Source of the DNA: Synergistaceae bacterium UBA5827 | Lineage (GTDB): Bacteria > Synergistota > Synergistia > Synergistales > 79-D21 | DNA length: 35,154 bases | Assembly (NCBI GenBank): GCA_002432945.1 | Contig: DJHE01000002.1 | Coordinates: forward strand, 13,213 to 48,366 | Direction: 5' to 3' | Shown: positions 1 to 7,508 of the stretch, in pieces | Layout: every line of letters begins with the position of its first letter | Position numbering within the stretch: position 1 is the stretch's first letter | Translations under genes and position numbers: made by a program | The notes under the pieces: model-generated | The model's database searches: none | Told to the model about the DNA's origin: nothing | What the model saw: the letters and a program-made list of their open reading frames with translations, nothing else

Positions 1-56
1 TCCCCCAACCCCGAGGTACCTACGGGATTATTTACATGTGAAGGAGGACTCCCCTG

Positions 57-536
57 ATGATTGAAACACCTGGCCTGTACACCCTGGTCGTGGGAAAAGG
101 AGAAGGAGAGAAAAAATTGACCGCATTCGACGCAGGGCTTTTGGAAGCAGGCGTCGGAAATATGAACCTCTTGAGGGTTTCCAGCGTCCTGCCACCCCGT
201 TGTCGTTTCGTCCCAAAGATGGAAATGCCTTTCGGAAGCCTCCTACCGATCGCTTACGGCTCGATTTCCAGCGACGTGCCGGGTGAAAAGATTGCTGCCG
301 CTATCGGTGTGGGTGTCCCGGCAGACCCCGATAGTTTCGGCATGATCATGGAGTATTCCGGTTTCTGCTCCGCCGAGGAAGCCGCACGGAAGGTGGAGGA
401 AATGGTCCGGGAAGCCTTTGAGATGAGGAACCTTTCCCTGAAAGAAGTCAAGGTCAAGGCCGTGGATCACGTTGTGGAGCAGTGCGGCAGTGTTTTTGCA
501 GGCTGCCCCCTGTTCTACACGGCCAAGGGAGAGTAA
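57..536 (+). CDS. pdaD: Pyruvoyl-dependent arginine decarboxylase
   Basis: Decarboxylates arginine to agmatine, the first step of the polyamine route encoded by the next two genes. The 159-residue product matches the usual PdaD length and aligns from memory with the Methanocaldococcus jannaschii enzyme. The self-cleavage site is visible as Ser42-Ser43 in LRVSSVLPP; Ser43 would become the pyruvoyl group. Asn37 and Glu99 (in MEYSG) correspond to the known catalytic Asn47 and Glu109. The ATG at 57 follows a strong AAGGAGG at 41-47. speE starts 8 bases after the stop and speB follows, so this looks like an operon head, although its promoter probably lies outside the window. Pyruvoyl enzymes need no pyridoxal phosphate. 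Identification is firm; the substrate is taken from family knowledge. Confidence 0.95.
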   Translation: MIETPGLYTLVVGKGEGEKKLTAFDAGLLEAGVGNMNLLRVSSVLPPRCRFVPKMEMPFGSLLPIAYGSISSDVPGEKIAAAIGVGVPADPDSFGMIMEYSGFCSAEEAARKVEEMVREAFEMRNLSLKEVKVKAVDHVVEQCGSVFAGCPLFYTAKGE

Positions 537-544
537 TCCTTCTC

Positions 545-1408
545 ATGGAACCGATGGCGCGACGCGAGACGGACCTTTGGTTCACGGAGTACCAGACCCC
601 GGATATGAGGCTGGGGCTGAGGATCAGCGATATCCTGCTGAATATCCAGACTCCCTACCAACACCTTCTCGTCGTGAAAACGGAGCAGTATGGAAATCTC
701 ATGGCTCTCGACGGAGCCATCATGATCACGGACAGGGACGAATTCACCTATCACGAGATGATGAGCCATCTCGCCCTATGCTCCCATCCCAAGCCAAAGC
801 GTGTCCTCGTCGTGGGCGGAGGGGACGGTGGCATTGTCCGGGAACTTGTCCGGTATGATGTGCTCGAGAAGGTGACGCTTGTCGACATCGACGAACAGGT
901 CATCGAAGCCTCCAGGAAATTTTTCCCTTCCGTCAGCAGCGCACTGGATAACCCCAAGGTCGAAGTCCGGCCAATGGATGCCCTCGTCTACATAAAAGAC
1001 CACCAGGATGAATTCGATGTGATCATCGTGGATAGTACCGATCCGGTCGATTTTGCTGCCGGCCTTTTCGAAGAAGCCTTCTTCCGTGACGTTCACCGTG
1101 CCCTGCGCAATGACGGGATGGTCGTTTCCCAGACGGAATCTCCCATGGGGCATCCCGGTATCCTCCGGACTGCCTATCGGGAAATGAGGAAAGTATTCCC
1201 GGTTGTCGAACTCTGCTGGGGAATCATGCCGACCTACCCGACGGGATCCTGGACCTACACGCTCGCTTCCAAGGTTCACGATCCCCGTAAACCCTTACGG
1301 CTTCCACCAGAAGGAACAAAATACTATTCTTCAAAAATCCACGAGGCCTGTTTCGTTTTGCCCCCATTCCTCGAAAAAATCCTCGGAGAAGGGCAAGACC
1401 CGGCGTGA
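545..1408 (+). CDS. speE: Spermidine synthase-family aminopropyltransferase
   Basis: Transfers an aminopropyl group from decarboxylated S-adenosylmethionine to a polyamine acceptor. The 287-residue protein has the N-terminal TEYQTPDMRL stretch, the DEFTYHEMMSH motif, the SAM-binding loop GGGDGG at residues 91-96 and the catalytic DSTDP at 163-167. The open frame extends upstream into pdaD, but ATG 545 follows AAGGGAGAG (525-533) and begins just after the pdaD stop; ATG 554 is a second possibility. The stop overlaps the speB start as GTGA. The acceptor could be putrescine or, because arginine decarboxylase and an agmatinase-family enzyme flank it, agmatine as in Thermus. No S-adenosylmethionine decarboxylase gene is present in the window to supply the donor. 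Confidence 0.93.
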   Translation: MEPMARRETDLWFTEYQTPDMRLGLRISDILLNIQTPYQHLLVVKTEQYGNLMALDGAIMITDRDEFTYHEMMSHLALCSHPKPKRVLVVGGGDGGIVRELVRYDVLEKVTLVDIDEQVIEASRKFFPSVSSALDNPKVEVRPMDALVYIKDHQDEFDVIIVDSTDPVDFAAGLFEEAFFRDVHRALRNDGMVVSQTESPMGHPGILRTAYREMRKVFPVVELCWGIMPTYPTGSWTYTLASKVHDPRKPLRLPPEGTKYYSSKIHEACFVLPPFLEKILGEGQDPA

Positions 1409-2247
1409 CCCGCTTTATCGGCAGCTCCCCGAGGTTAGGTGACTCAAAGTGGATCCTGTTGGGAATCCCAATGGATTTCACGGTCTCGCGCAAGTCAGGG
1501 AGCCGGTTCGGCCCGGAAGCCATCCGGGCCGAATCTCACAACCTTGAAACCTACAGCCCTGCCCAGGACCAGGATCTTTCTGAGGTCTCGTTTTACGATC
1601 TGGAAGATCTAAGCTTCCCCTACGGAGATGTCCTTCGGGCCCTTGACACGATTGAAAGGGTTGCGAAACGTTTTTTCGCCCGAGGCAGGCGAGTGGCCAG
1701 CCTCGGTGGGGAACACCTTGTTTCGCTCCCCCTGATACGCGCCGCGGCTTCTTTCTGGCCCGACCTCCGGGTCGTCCACTTCGATGCTCATGCGGACCTG
1801 CGAACAAGCCTGCGCGGCGGCAACCTGAGCCATTCCTCTGTCATGCGCCATGTGGCCCAATCCTGCCTGGAGCAAACACACCGGCTCTACCAATTCGGGA
1901 TCCGCTCCGGCTGCGAAGAGGAAATGGAGTGGGGGAGGGGACATACCAACCTTCACCTTTTCGACGTACTGGAACCCCTTGAGAAATCCATCAAAGAACT
2001 CGAGTCTCACCCGATCTACCTATCGATCGACATCGACGTCGTTGACCCGGCAGCAGCACCCGGCACGGGAACTCCGGAAGCCGGCGGCATTTCTTCGCGG
2101 GAACTGCTCGAGGCTATCACCTGCATGCGAGGGCTCGATCTTGTAGGGTTCGATCTCGTCGAGGTCGCCCCGGACCTCGACGTGAACAACGTCACCTCCG
2201 CACTGGCTGCAAAATGCGTTAGGGAATCCCTGATCCAGTGGAGGTAG
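1405..2247 (+). CDS. speB: Agmatinase/ureohydrolase (arginase family)
   Basis: A binuclear manganese ureohydrolase, most likely splitting agmatine to putrescine and urea, or N1-aminopropylagmatine to spermidine and urea. The 280-residue protein carries all metal-binding elements: GGEH with His104, DAHAD with Asp127, His129 and Asp131, and SIDIDVVDP with Asp209 and Asp211, followed by PGTGTPEAGG. The GTG start overlaps the speE stop by four bases (GTGA), with GGAGAAGGG at 1385-1393 as ribosome site. Being third after arginine decarboxylase and aminopropyltransferase argues for an agmatine-type substrate over arginine or formiminoglutamate. The hut genes lie more than 12 kb away and use another route, so hutG is unlikely. 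Exact substrate is inferred. Confidence 0.9.
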   Translation: MTRFIGSSPRLGDSKWILLGIPMDFTVSRKSGSRFGPEAIRAESHNLETYSPAQDQDLSEVSFYDLEDLSFPYGDVLRALDTIERVAKRFFARGRRVASLGGEHLVSLPLIRAAASFWPDLRVVHFDAHADLRTSLRGGNLSHSSVMRHVAQSCLEQTHRLYQFGIRSGCEEEMEWGRGHTNLHLFDVLEPLEKSIKELESHPIYLSIDIDVVDPAAAPGTGTPEAGGISSRELLEAITCMRGLDLVGFDLVEVAPDLDVNNVTSALAAKCVRESLIQWR

Positions 2248-2272
2248 GCCCTTTCCGTGTACGGTCCCTTTG

Positions 2273-2281
2273 TGCTATAAA
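2273..2281 (+). promoter_or_regulatory. Possible extended -10 promoter for arcA
   Basis: TGC-TATAAA is an extended -10 element lying 54 bases before the arcA start, in the gap after speB. No good -35 hexamer is present 16-18 bases upstream, so this would depend on the extended -10. It would place transcription start near 2288, just before the hairpin at 2292-2316. Confidence 0.35.
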
Positions 2282-2291
2282 TGACTTATCC

Positions 2292-2321
2292 TGAACCATA
2301 AGCCTTTTTTGGTTCATTTTT
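2292..2321 (+). terminator. Leader hairpin with T run before arcA
   Basis: TGAACCA (2292-2298) and TGGTTCA (2310-2316) form a perfect 7-bp stem around an 11-base loop, followed by ATTTTT-like sequence and then directly by the arcA ribosome site (about 2322-2330). It may be a weak terminator for the pdaD-speE-speB transcript or a leader element of arcA. The stem has only three G-C pairs, so strong termination is doubtful. Confidence 0.4.
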
Positions 2322-2334
2322 AGGGGAGGGGACC

Positions 2335-3576
2335 ATGGGCAGCGGGACAAACGGTTTCAACGTTTCTTCGGAAGTGGGACGCCTCAAGCGCGTGATGCTC
2401 CACAGGCCCGGAAAGGAACTGGAACGCCTGACGATCGACAACAAGGACGATCTCCTGTTCGACGACATACTATGGGTCGAGGAAGCGCAGAAGGAACATG
2501 ATGCTTACGCGGATCTCCTCAGGGACAACGGGGTAGAGGTTGTTTATTTTAGGAACTGCCTGGCTCACGTCCTGCGCGAGGAGGAAATCCGGTCCGCGCT
2601 TCTAGACGAAGTTCTCGCATGGGAAGCCCTGGATTATCCTCTTTCGTGCGCCCTCAAGTCGGAAATGATGGAAGTCTCCTCTCCCGAATTGGCGGAGATC
2701 CTGACGGGAGGAATCACAAAGGCGGAAGCCCACAAGCTTCTCGGGAATTGCCAAAGCCTGGTCCTGAACACGCTGGACGACCACGAACTCCTGATACGCC
2801 CCCTGCCTAACCTCTATTTCCAGAGAGACCCTTATTCCTTCGTTCGAAACGGTGTCATCATCAGTGTGATGTCTTTCGGCGCCCGACAGCGCGAACCCAT
2901 CTACGCCCGCTATATCTTCAAGTACCACCCCTATTTCAAGGACGTCAAGATCTACTTTGGCGAGGAGAAACTCGACAGCATCCCTTACTGTATCGAAGGC
3001 GGGGATTTCCACGTCTTCTCGGAGGACACGGTCGCCATCGGGATCAGCCAGAGGACTTCCGCAGGCTCGGTCCAGATTGTAGGCCGCAGGCTTGCAAAGG
3101 AAGCCGGAATCCGGACGGTACTTGCCGTCGATATCCCGAAGCATCGCGCCTACATGCATCTGGACACGGTGTTCACGATGGTGGACTGGGATGCCTTCAC
3201 CATCTTCCCCGGCGTGGCCGATCGCATCCGTGTCTGGGAACTGGGATACGACGAAGGCGGGAACCTTGTCCGGATCGATGAAAGCCGCAACCTTGTGGAT
3301 ACATTGAAACGGACCCTTCACCTAGACCAGGTACGCCTCATCGAGACCGGCGGAGGTGACCCGGTCCTTGCGGCAAGGGACCAATGGAATGACGGGACGA
3401 ACACGTTCTCTATCGCCCCTGGAGTTGTTGTGACTTATCGGCGCAATGTCGTTTCCAACACGGTTCTCCGTGAAAATGGGGTCAAGGTTTACGAAATACG
3501 GGGGGCCGAACTCGGCAGGGGAAGAGGCGGTCCCCGCTGCATGAGCATGCCGCTCGAGCGGGAACCGCGCTCATAA
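2335..3576 (+). CDS. arcA: Arginine deiminase
   Basis: Hydrolyses arginine to citrulline and ammonia, the entry of the energy-yielding arginine deiminase pathway in the cytoplasm. The 413-residue product has the expected length and motifs: FQRDPYSF around residues 162-169, EGGDFHVF, the HLDTVFTMVD block, and the terminal GGPRCMSMPL with the catalytic nucleophile Cys402. ATG 2335 is preceded by AGGGGAGGGGACC. argF follows after 37 bases with a strong ribosome site of its own, giving a two-gene catabolic unit. No carbamate kinase (arcC) or arginine/ornithine antiporter (arcD) is found here, so ATP recovery must rely on genes elsewhere. Identification is firm. Confidence 0.96.
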   Translation: MGSGTNGFNVSSEVGRLKRVMLHRPGKELERLTIDNKDDLLFDDILWVEEAQKEHDAYADLLRDNGVEVVYFRNCLAHVLREEEIRSALLDEVLAWEALDYPLSCALKSEMMEVSSPELAEILTGGITKAEAHKLLGNCQSLVLNTLDDHELLIRPLPNLYFQRDPYSFVRNGVIISVMSFGARQREPIYARYIFKYHPYFKDVKIYFGEEKLDSIPYCIEGGDFHVFSEDTVAIGISQRTSAGSVQIVGRRLAKEAGIRTVLAVDIPKHRAYMHLDTVFTMVDWDAFTIFPGVADRIRVWELGYDEGGNLVRIDESRNLVDTLKRTLHLDQVRLIETGGGDPVLAARDQWNDGTNTFSIAPGVVVTYRRNVVSNTVLRENGVKVYEIRGAELGRGRGGPRCMSMPLEREPRS

Positions 3577-3613
3577 AATCAACCGACACCCATATAGAAG
3601 GAGGAAACGGAAA

Positions 3614-4558
3614 ATGCCAATCAACCTGAAAGGACGCAGCTTCCTGACGCTCAAGGATTTCACCTCGGAGGAGATCGCTTATCTCCTTCAGCTTTCGGCA
3701 GACCTGAAAACCAAGAAACGCATGGGAATAAGGGGTAACCTGCTCGCTGGGAAAAACGTTGCCCTGATTTTTGAAAAACCTTCCACCCGAACCCGGTGCG
3801 CCTTCACCGTGGCTTGCATCGACGAGGGGGCCCACCCGGAGTACCTGGGAAAGAATGATATCCAGCTCGGCCACAAGGAAGACGTGAAGGATACGGCACG
3901 GGTCCTCGGCCGCATGTTCGACGGGATTGAATTTCGGGGCTTCAAACAGAGCGTCGTCGAAGAACTGGCTTGCTACAGCGGCGTCCCTGTCTGGAACGGT
4001 TTGACGGACACCTACCACCCGACCCAGATCCTCGCCGATTTCCTTACGATCCAGGAAAACTTTGGCGGGCTCAAGGGGATTCGTCTCGTCTATTGTGGAG
4101 ACGGACGCAACAACATGGCCAACTCCCTGATGATCGGCTCGGCGAAGATGGGGCTCCATTTCGTTATTGCCGCCCCACGGTCACTTTGGCCGGAATCCGA
4201 ACTCGTGGAAAGCTGCAAGGAGATCGCCAGGGAAACCGGGGCTACGATCGAGTTCATGGAAGATGCTATCGCTGCCGTCAAGGGCGCCGATGCGATCTAT
4301 ACCGACGTCTGGGCGTCAATGGGCGAGGAAGACAAGATGGCTGAACGAGTGGCTCTTCTTTCACCCTACCAGGTCAACGCAAGGCTCATGGCCGCTACGG
4401 GAAAGGAAGAGACAATCTTTCTCCACTGCCTCCCGGCGGTCAAGGGCAAGGAAGTTACCGAGGACGTCTTTGAATCAAGGAGCTCGAAAGTCTTTGACGA
4501 GGCCGAAAACCGCCTCCACACCATCAAGGCGGTCATGGTCGCAACGCTGGGAAATTAG
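3614..4558 (+). CDS. argF: Ornithine carbamoyltransferase
   Basis: Interconverts citrulline plus phosphate with ornithine plus carbamoyl phosphate. The 314-residue protein has the carbamoyl-phosphate loop KPSTRTR (residues 55-61), HPTQ, the ornithine-side DVWASMGEE region and HCLPA starting at His271. AAGGAGGAAA at 3598-3607 gives a strong start at ATG 3614. Sitting 37 bases after arcA suggests the catabolic direction (the arcB role), but catabolic and biosynthetic enzymes cannot be told apart from these motifs, so I use the general symbol. The operon ends at a strong terminator 8 bases after the stop. Confidence 0.94.
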   Translation: MPINLKGRSFLTLKDFTSEEIAYLLQLSADLKTKKRMGIRGNLLAGKNVALIFEKPSTRTRCAFTVACIDEGAHPEYLGKNDIQLGHKEDVKDTARVLGRMFDGIEFRGFKQSVVEELACYSGVPVWNGLTDTYHPTQILADFLTIQENFGGLKGIRLVYCGDGRNNMANSLMIGSAKMGLHFVIAAPRSLWPESELVESCKEIARETGATIEFMEDAIAAVKGADAIYTDVWASMGEEDKMAERVALLSPYQVNARLMAATGKEETIFLHCLPAVKGKEVTEDVFESRSSKVFDEAENRLHTIKAVMVATLGN

Positions 4559-4565
4559 CCCCGAA

Positions 4566-4608
4566 GCAAAAAAGAGGGACCGCCCTGGAGGCGGTCCCTC
4601 TTTTTTGC
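4566..4608. terminator. Bidirectional intrinsic terminator, argF/nikR
   Basis: GAGGGACCGCC (4574-4584) pairs perfectly with GGCGGTCCCTC (4590-4600) around loop CTGGA. The stem is flanked by AAAAAA (4568-4573) and TTTTTT (4601-4606), so each strand ends in a T run. It lies between the convergent argF and nikR stops and can terminate both. Confidence 0.93.
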
Positions 4609-4632
4609 CCCAAAAACACGGCCGGTTTCTTC

Positions 4633-5040
4633 TCAGAAGGGTGGAAGGAGACTTGGAACCCCCACCCGGATACAGCCCAGGGAAGAAGCCGCCTCGACAA
4701 AACGATGGATTTCCCGGGTCTCGCCACGTAGCAGAACGACCTCCATACAGGTATCATGGTCGATATGGACATGAGTCGTGCAGACAATGGAATCTCCGAA
4801 GTCGTGTTGGAGTCGCATGATCTCCCGGCTGGAATCCTTGCTGTGGTGATCGTAGGAGAAGGTGAAGGTTCCGTAGGCTTCGCCCTCCTGGGTCTCCCAC
4901 ATGGCCTGCCCGATGTAACTCCGTATAATCTGCCTCAGGGCATCGGAACGGTTTCTTAGTTTTTTTTCTTCTACCCACCGGTCGAATTCCCTTGCCAGGT
5001 CTTCCGGCATTGAAACGCTGAAACGGACCATTTCTTCCAT
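4633..5040 (-). CDS. nikR: NikR-family nickel-responsive regulator
   Basis: A ribbon-helix-helix repressor with a metal-binding ACT-like C-terminal domain. The 135-residue product starts MEEMVRFSVSMPEDL, followed by the DNA-binding helices (to about residue 45). The nickel ligands of E. coli NikR (His76, His87, His89, Cys95) are matched by His79, His90, His92 and Cys98 in the HVHIDHDTC stretch. The reading frame is open further upstream, but the ATG whose first base is 5040 follows GGAGGTG at good spacing; the longer version would run into the divergent nitrilase gene. No nickel transporter or nickel enzyme gene adjoins it, so its targets lie elsewhere. It converges with argF on a shared terminator. 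Confidence 0.92.
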   Translation of the reverse strand: MEEMVRFSVSMPEDLAREFDRWVEEKKLRNRSDALRQIIRSYIGQAMWETQEGEAYGTFTFSYDHHSKDSSREIMRLQHDFGDSIVCTTHVHIDHDTCMEVVLLRGETREIHRFVEAASSLGCIRVGVPSLLPPF

Positions 5041-5082
5041 CGCGAGTGCACCTCCGTTGCCCAGGAAGGGAGAGTGTGGGGA

Positions 5083-5880
5083 ATGCCCCCTGTAAATGTT
5101 GCGATTATCCAGATGAACAGTTCCTCCGATTCGCCCCTGGAGCTGGCTTTGCAAGTCGAGAAAAGGCTTGGGAACCTGCCCGAGGGAGTTTCCCTTGTCA
5201 TCTTACCAGAACTCTGGACAGTGTCTCGCTTTGATGAAACCCTCCCCGGGAAGGGCAAGGACAGCGCTTCCATCCTGGAGCGCATCTCGGCCTGGTCGAA
5301 GGACCGCCTTTGTGCCGTCCACTGCGGCAGCCTGCCCTGGATCGAGGGGAAACACCTTGTGAATCGCGCCTTCTTCGTCGGGGAAGACGGAACTGCCGTC
5401 TCCTTCTACGACAAGGCTCACCTGATCCCGATGATGAATGAAAATTCCTTTTTCAAGCCTGGTGACGGGGCATCTCTCTTCCTTTGGAAGGGGCTCGTCT
5501 GCGGGAACGCGATCTGCTACGACATCCGTTTCCCGGAATTTATCCGGGGAATTGCCCTGGCCGGGGCCCGAATCCTCCTCGTCCCTGCAGCCTGGCCCGA
5601 AAGCCGGATCGGGCACTGGAGGACCCTTTTGCAGGCCAGGGCGATCGAAAACCAGGTTTTTGTCATCGCGTGCAATCGAAACGGCTTGTCCGGAGAAATA
5701 CTTTTCGGCGGGCACTCGATGGCAATTGCCCCGGACGGAACAATCCTGGCGGAAGCAGGTGCCGGCGACGAAACCCTTCTCGTCGAAATCGACCCCCTGG
5801 AAGTCGATCGCGTCCGCAAATCGTTCCCCGTTCTTGACAGCCGCAGGCGTGGCCTCTATTCCATCGTTTCCTCGATCTGA
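5083..5880 (+). CDS. Nitrilase-superfamily amidase (carbon-nitrogen hydrolase)
   Basis: A cytosolic amide hydrolase using the superfamily's Glu-Lys-Cys triad, seen as Glu43 (LPELW), Lys111 (YDKAHLIP) and Cys145 (NAICYDIRFPE). The 265-residue length and these surrounding sequences resemble omega-amidase/NIT2-type enzymes, which hydrolyse alpha-ketoglutaramate or similar short amides, but substrate cannot be read from sequence. ATG 5083 sits 10 bases after GGGAG; GTG 5074 is an alternative three codons upstream. It is divergent from nikR with only 42 bases between starts. The nadE block begins 99 bases after the stop, and as nadE here lacks a glutaminase domain, this hydrolase is not an obvious ammonia donor. 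Confidence 0.88.
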   Translation: MPPVNVAIIQMNSSSDSPLELALQVEKRLGNLPEGVSLVILPELWTVSRFDETLPGKGKDSASILERISAWSKDRLCAVHCGSLPWIEGKHLVNRAFFVGEDGTAVSFYDKAHLIPMMNENSFFKPGDGASLFLWKGLVCGNAICYDIRFPEFIRGIALAGARILLVPAAWPESRIGHWRTLLQARAIENQVFVIACNRNGLSGEILFGGHSMAIAPDGTILAEAGAGDETLLVEIDPLEVDRVRKSFPVLDSRRRGLYSIVSSI

Positions 5881-5898
5881 GCTGCAGCAGGAAGAGTC

Positions 5899-5914
5899 CC
5901 GTCTCGAAAGACGG
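5899..5914 (+). other. Small GC hairpin between amidase gene and nadE
   Basis: CCGTCT-CGAA-AGACGG is a perfect 6-bp stem with a 4-base loop, 18 bases after the amidase stop. No T run follows, so it does not look like a normal intrinsic terminator. It may be an RNA stability element or chance. Confidence 0.3.
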
Positions 5915-5931
5915 AACCGCCGGGATCGATA

Positions 5932-5940
5932 TGCTAGAAT
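5932..5940 (+). promoter_or_regulatory. Possible extended -10 promoter for the nadE block
   Basis: TGC-TAGAAT is an extended -10 match 40 bases before the nadE ATG, in the only sizeable gap before the nadE to queA block. The expected -35 position (about 5912-5917) shows no recognisable hexamer. Confidence 0.4.
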
Positions 5941-5979
5941 ATTTCTGCCTTTAACCTTTTGCGTCAGGAGAAATGACTG

Positions 5980-6735
5980 ATGTCCACCCTTTACCGGAAC
6001 CCGTCTATCCTTCTCAACTCGATCGAAAACTGGCTCAGGGAAAAACTTCGCGCCGCGGGCGAGAAGGGCGGCATAGTCGGCCTTAGCGGAGGAATCGACT
6101 CCGCTGTCGTTGCGGCAATCCTCAAACGGGTTTGCGGGGACCGCATGATGACTGTCATCATGCCCTGCCACAGTCACCCAGAAGACCGCCTGCATGCGGA
6201 ACTGGTTGCCCGTCATTTCGAACTTCCGCTTATTGTTGTCGACCTGACAGCCGCATATGACACCCTCCTGGCGGCCTTCCCGGCCGCTGGCATCGAAGGG
6301 GCAAAGCTCGCCGCCGCCAACCTGAAACCGCGACTTCGCATGAGTACTCTCTATTACCTGGCACAGGAAAGGAACCTCCTTGTTTGCGGAACCGGCAACC
6401 GGGTCGAGCTTACCGTTGGTTATTTCACAAAGTACGGCGATTCAGGCGTTGACCTCCTTCCCCTCGGGGATCTGCTCAAGGGAGAGGTGCGCCAACTGGC
6501 AAGCCTTTTGGGCGTCCCAGCGCCCGTTATCGACAAACCTCCCTCGGCAGGCCTTTGGCAAGGACAGACCGACGAAGGCGAAATGGGTGTAACTTATGAT
6601 GAACTCGACCGTTACCTGGCACGGGGTGAAGGTCATGAAAAGGTGCGGGATTTCGTGGAGCGCTCCCGAACCCGTTCCGAACACAAGAGAAACATGCCTC
6701 CCTTTTGCCGGATAGGCGAAACGAAACAAGCATGA
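5980..6735 (+). CDS. nadE: NAD+ synthetase, ammonia-dependent type
   Basis: Amidates nicotinic acid adenine dinucleotide to NAD+ using ATP. The 251-residue single-domain protein has the N-type ATP pyrophosphatase loop SGGIDS at residues 36-41, the CGTGNRVE region, the YGDSGVDLLPLGDLLKGEV block and the substrate loop PSAGLWQGQTDE. It has no N-terminal glutaminase domain, so it should use free ammonia, which fits a cell that deaminates amino acids. AGGAG at 5966-5970 sets ATG 5980. It is the first gene of a packed block leading into yebC after 17 bases. Confidence 0.95.
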   Translation: MSTLYRNPSILLNSIENWLREKLRAAGEKGGIVGLSGGIDSAVVAAILKRVCGDRMMTVIMPCHSHPEDRLHAELVARHFELPLIVVDLTAAYDTLLAAFPAAGIEGAKLAAANLKPRLRMSTLYYLAQERNLLVCGTGNRVELTVGYFTKYGDSGVDLLPLGDLLKGEVRQLASLLGVPAPVIDKPPSAGLWQGQTDEGEMGVTYDELDRYLARGEGHEKVRDFVERSRTRSEHKRNMPPFCRIGETKQA

Positions 6736-6752
6736 TGAAGAGGTGATCGTCA

Positions 6753-7508
6753 ATGTCAGGACATTCAAAGTGGGCAAATATCAAACATCGTAAGGGAGCA
6801 CAGGACGCAAAGAAGGGTGCGGTCTTCCAGAAGCTTGCCAAGTTCATCATCGTGGCCGCCCGCGAGGGCGGGGGAGACCCGAATGCCAATTTCCGCCTGA
6901 AGACCGCGATCGACAAGGCCCGGGAATACAACATGCCGATGGATAACATCGAACGCGCCATCAAGCGCGGAACGGGCGAGATCGAGGGAGCCACCTACGA
7001 AGAGATCACGTACGAAGGATTCGGCCCAGCCGGGGTTGCCATCCTGGTCGAGACGCTAACCGATAACCGGAACCGCACCAGTGCCGACATGCGATCTCTC
7101 TTTTCCAGGAACGGCGGCAACATGGGAGAAGCCGGATCTGTGGGTTGGATGTTCGAAAGGCGGGGAGTTCTCAGCGTCACGGGCAAGAATCTTGATGAAG
7201 AAAAATTGATGGAAGTCGCCATCGAAGGGGGCGCGGATGACCTTGTCCAGGATGGGGAAGACGGTTACACGGTCTATTGCGACCCTTCGGCCCTTTCCGA
7301 GGTGAAGGAAGCCCTCAAGTCCAAGGGATACGCCGTGGGCGGCACGGAACTGAGCATGGTACCCAAGACCTCCGTTGAGATCGCCAAGAAGGAGGATGCC
7401 GCCCGGGTTCTTCGCCTGGTGGAAATCCTGGAAGACCATGACGATGTCCAGAACGTCTATGGCAATTTCGACATCCCCGATGAGGTGATGGAGGCCATTG
7501 CCGGCTGA
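6753..7508 (+). CDS. yebC: YebC/PmpR/TACO1-family protein
   Basis: Begins with the family signature MSGHSKWANIKHRKGAQD and has the usual length of 251 residues across the three-domain fold. Older work called this family transcriptional regulators; TACO1 in mitochondria and more recent bacterial studies tie it to translation, in particular relief of ribosome stalling at proline-rich stretches. A ribosome site AAGAGGTGAT (6738-6747) precedes ATG 6753. ruvC starts inside its last codons, the classic yebC-ruvCAB arrangement. Nothing unusual is seen in the sequence itself. Confidence 0.95.
   Translation: MSGHSKWANIKHRKGAQDAKKGAVFQKLAKFIIVAAREGGGDPNANFRLKTAIDKAREYNMPMDNIERAIKRGTGEIEGATYEEITYEGFGPAGVAILVETLTDNRNRTSADMRSLFSRNGGNMGEAGSVGWMFERRGVLSVTGKNLDEEKLMEVAIEGGADDLVQDGEDGYTVYCDPSALSEVKEALKSKGYAVGGTELSMVPKTSVEIAKKEDAARVLRLVEILEDHDDVQNVYGNFDIPDEVMEAIAG

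Noticed and set aside
5041..5082. A NikR operator in the nikR/amidase gap
   Set aside because: I looked for a spaced inverted repeat like GTATGA-N16-TCATAC and saw none.
5041..5154. Longer NikR starting at 5154
   Set aside because: The extension reads through the divergent amidase start and is not NikR-like; the inner ATG has a good ribosome site.
5899..5914. The CCGTCT-CGAA-AGACGG hairpin as terminator of the amidase gene
   Set aside because: No T run follows it, so intrinsic termination is not supported.
5203..6216. A 337-codon minus-strand frame across the amidase gene and nadE
   Set aside because: Low-complexity charged composition, no domain, and opposite to two genes with intact catalytic residues.
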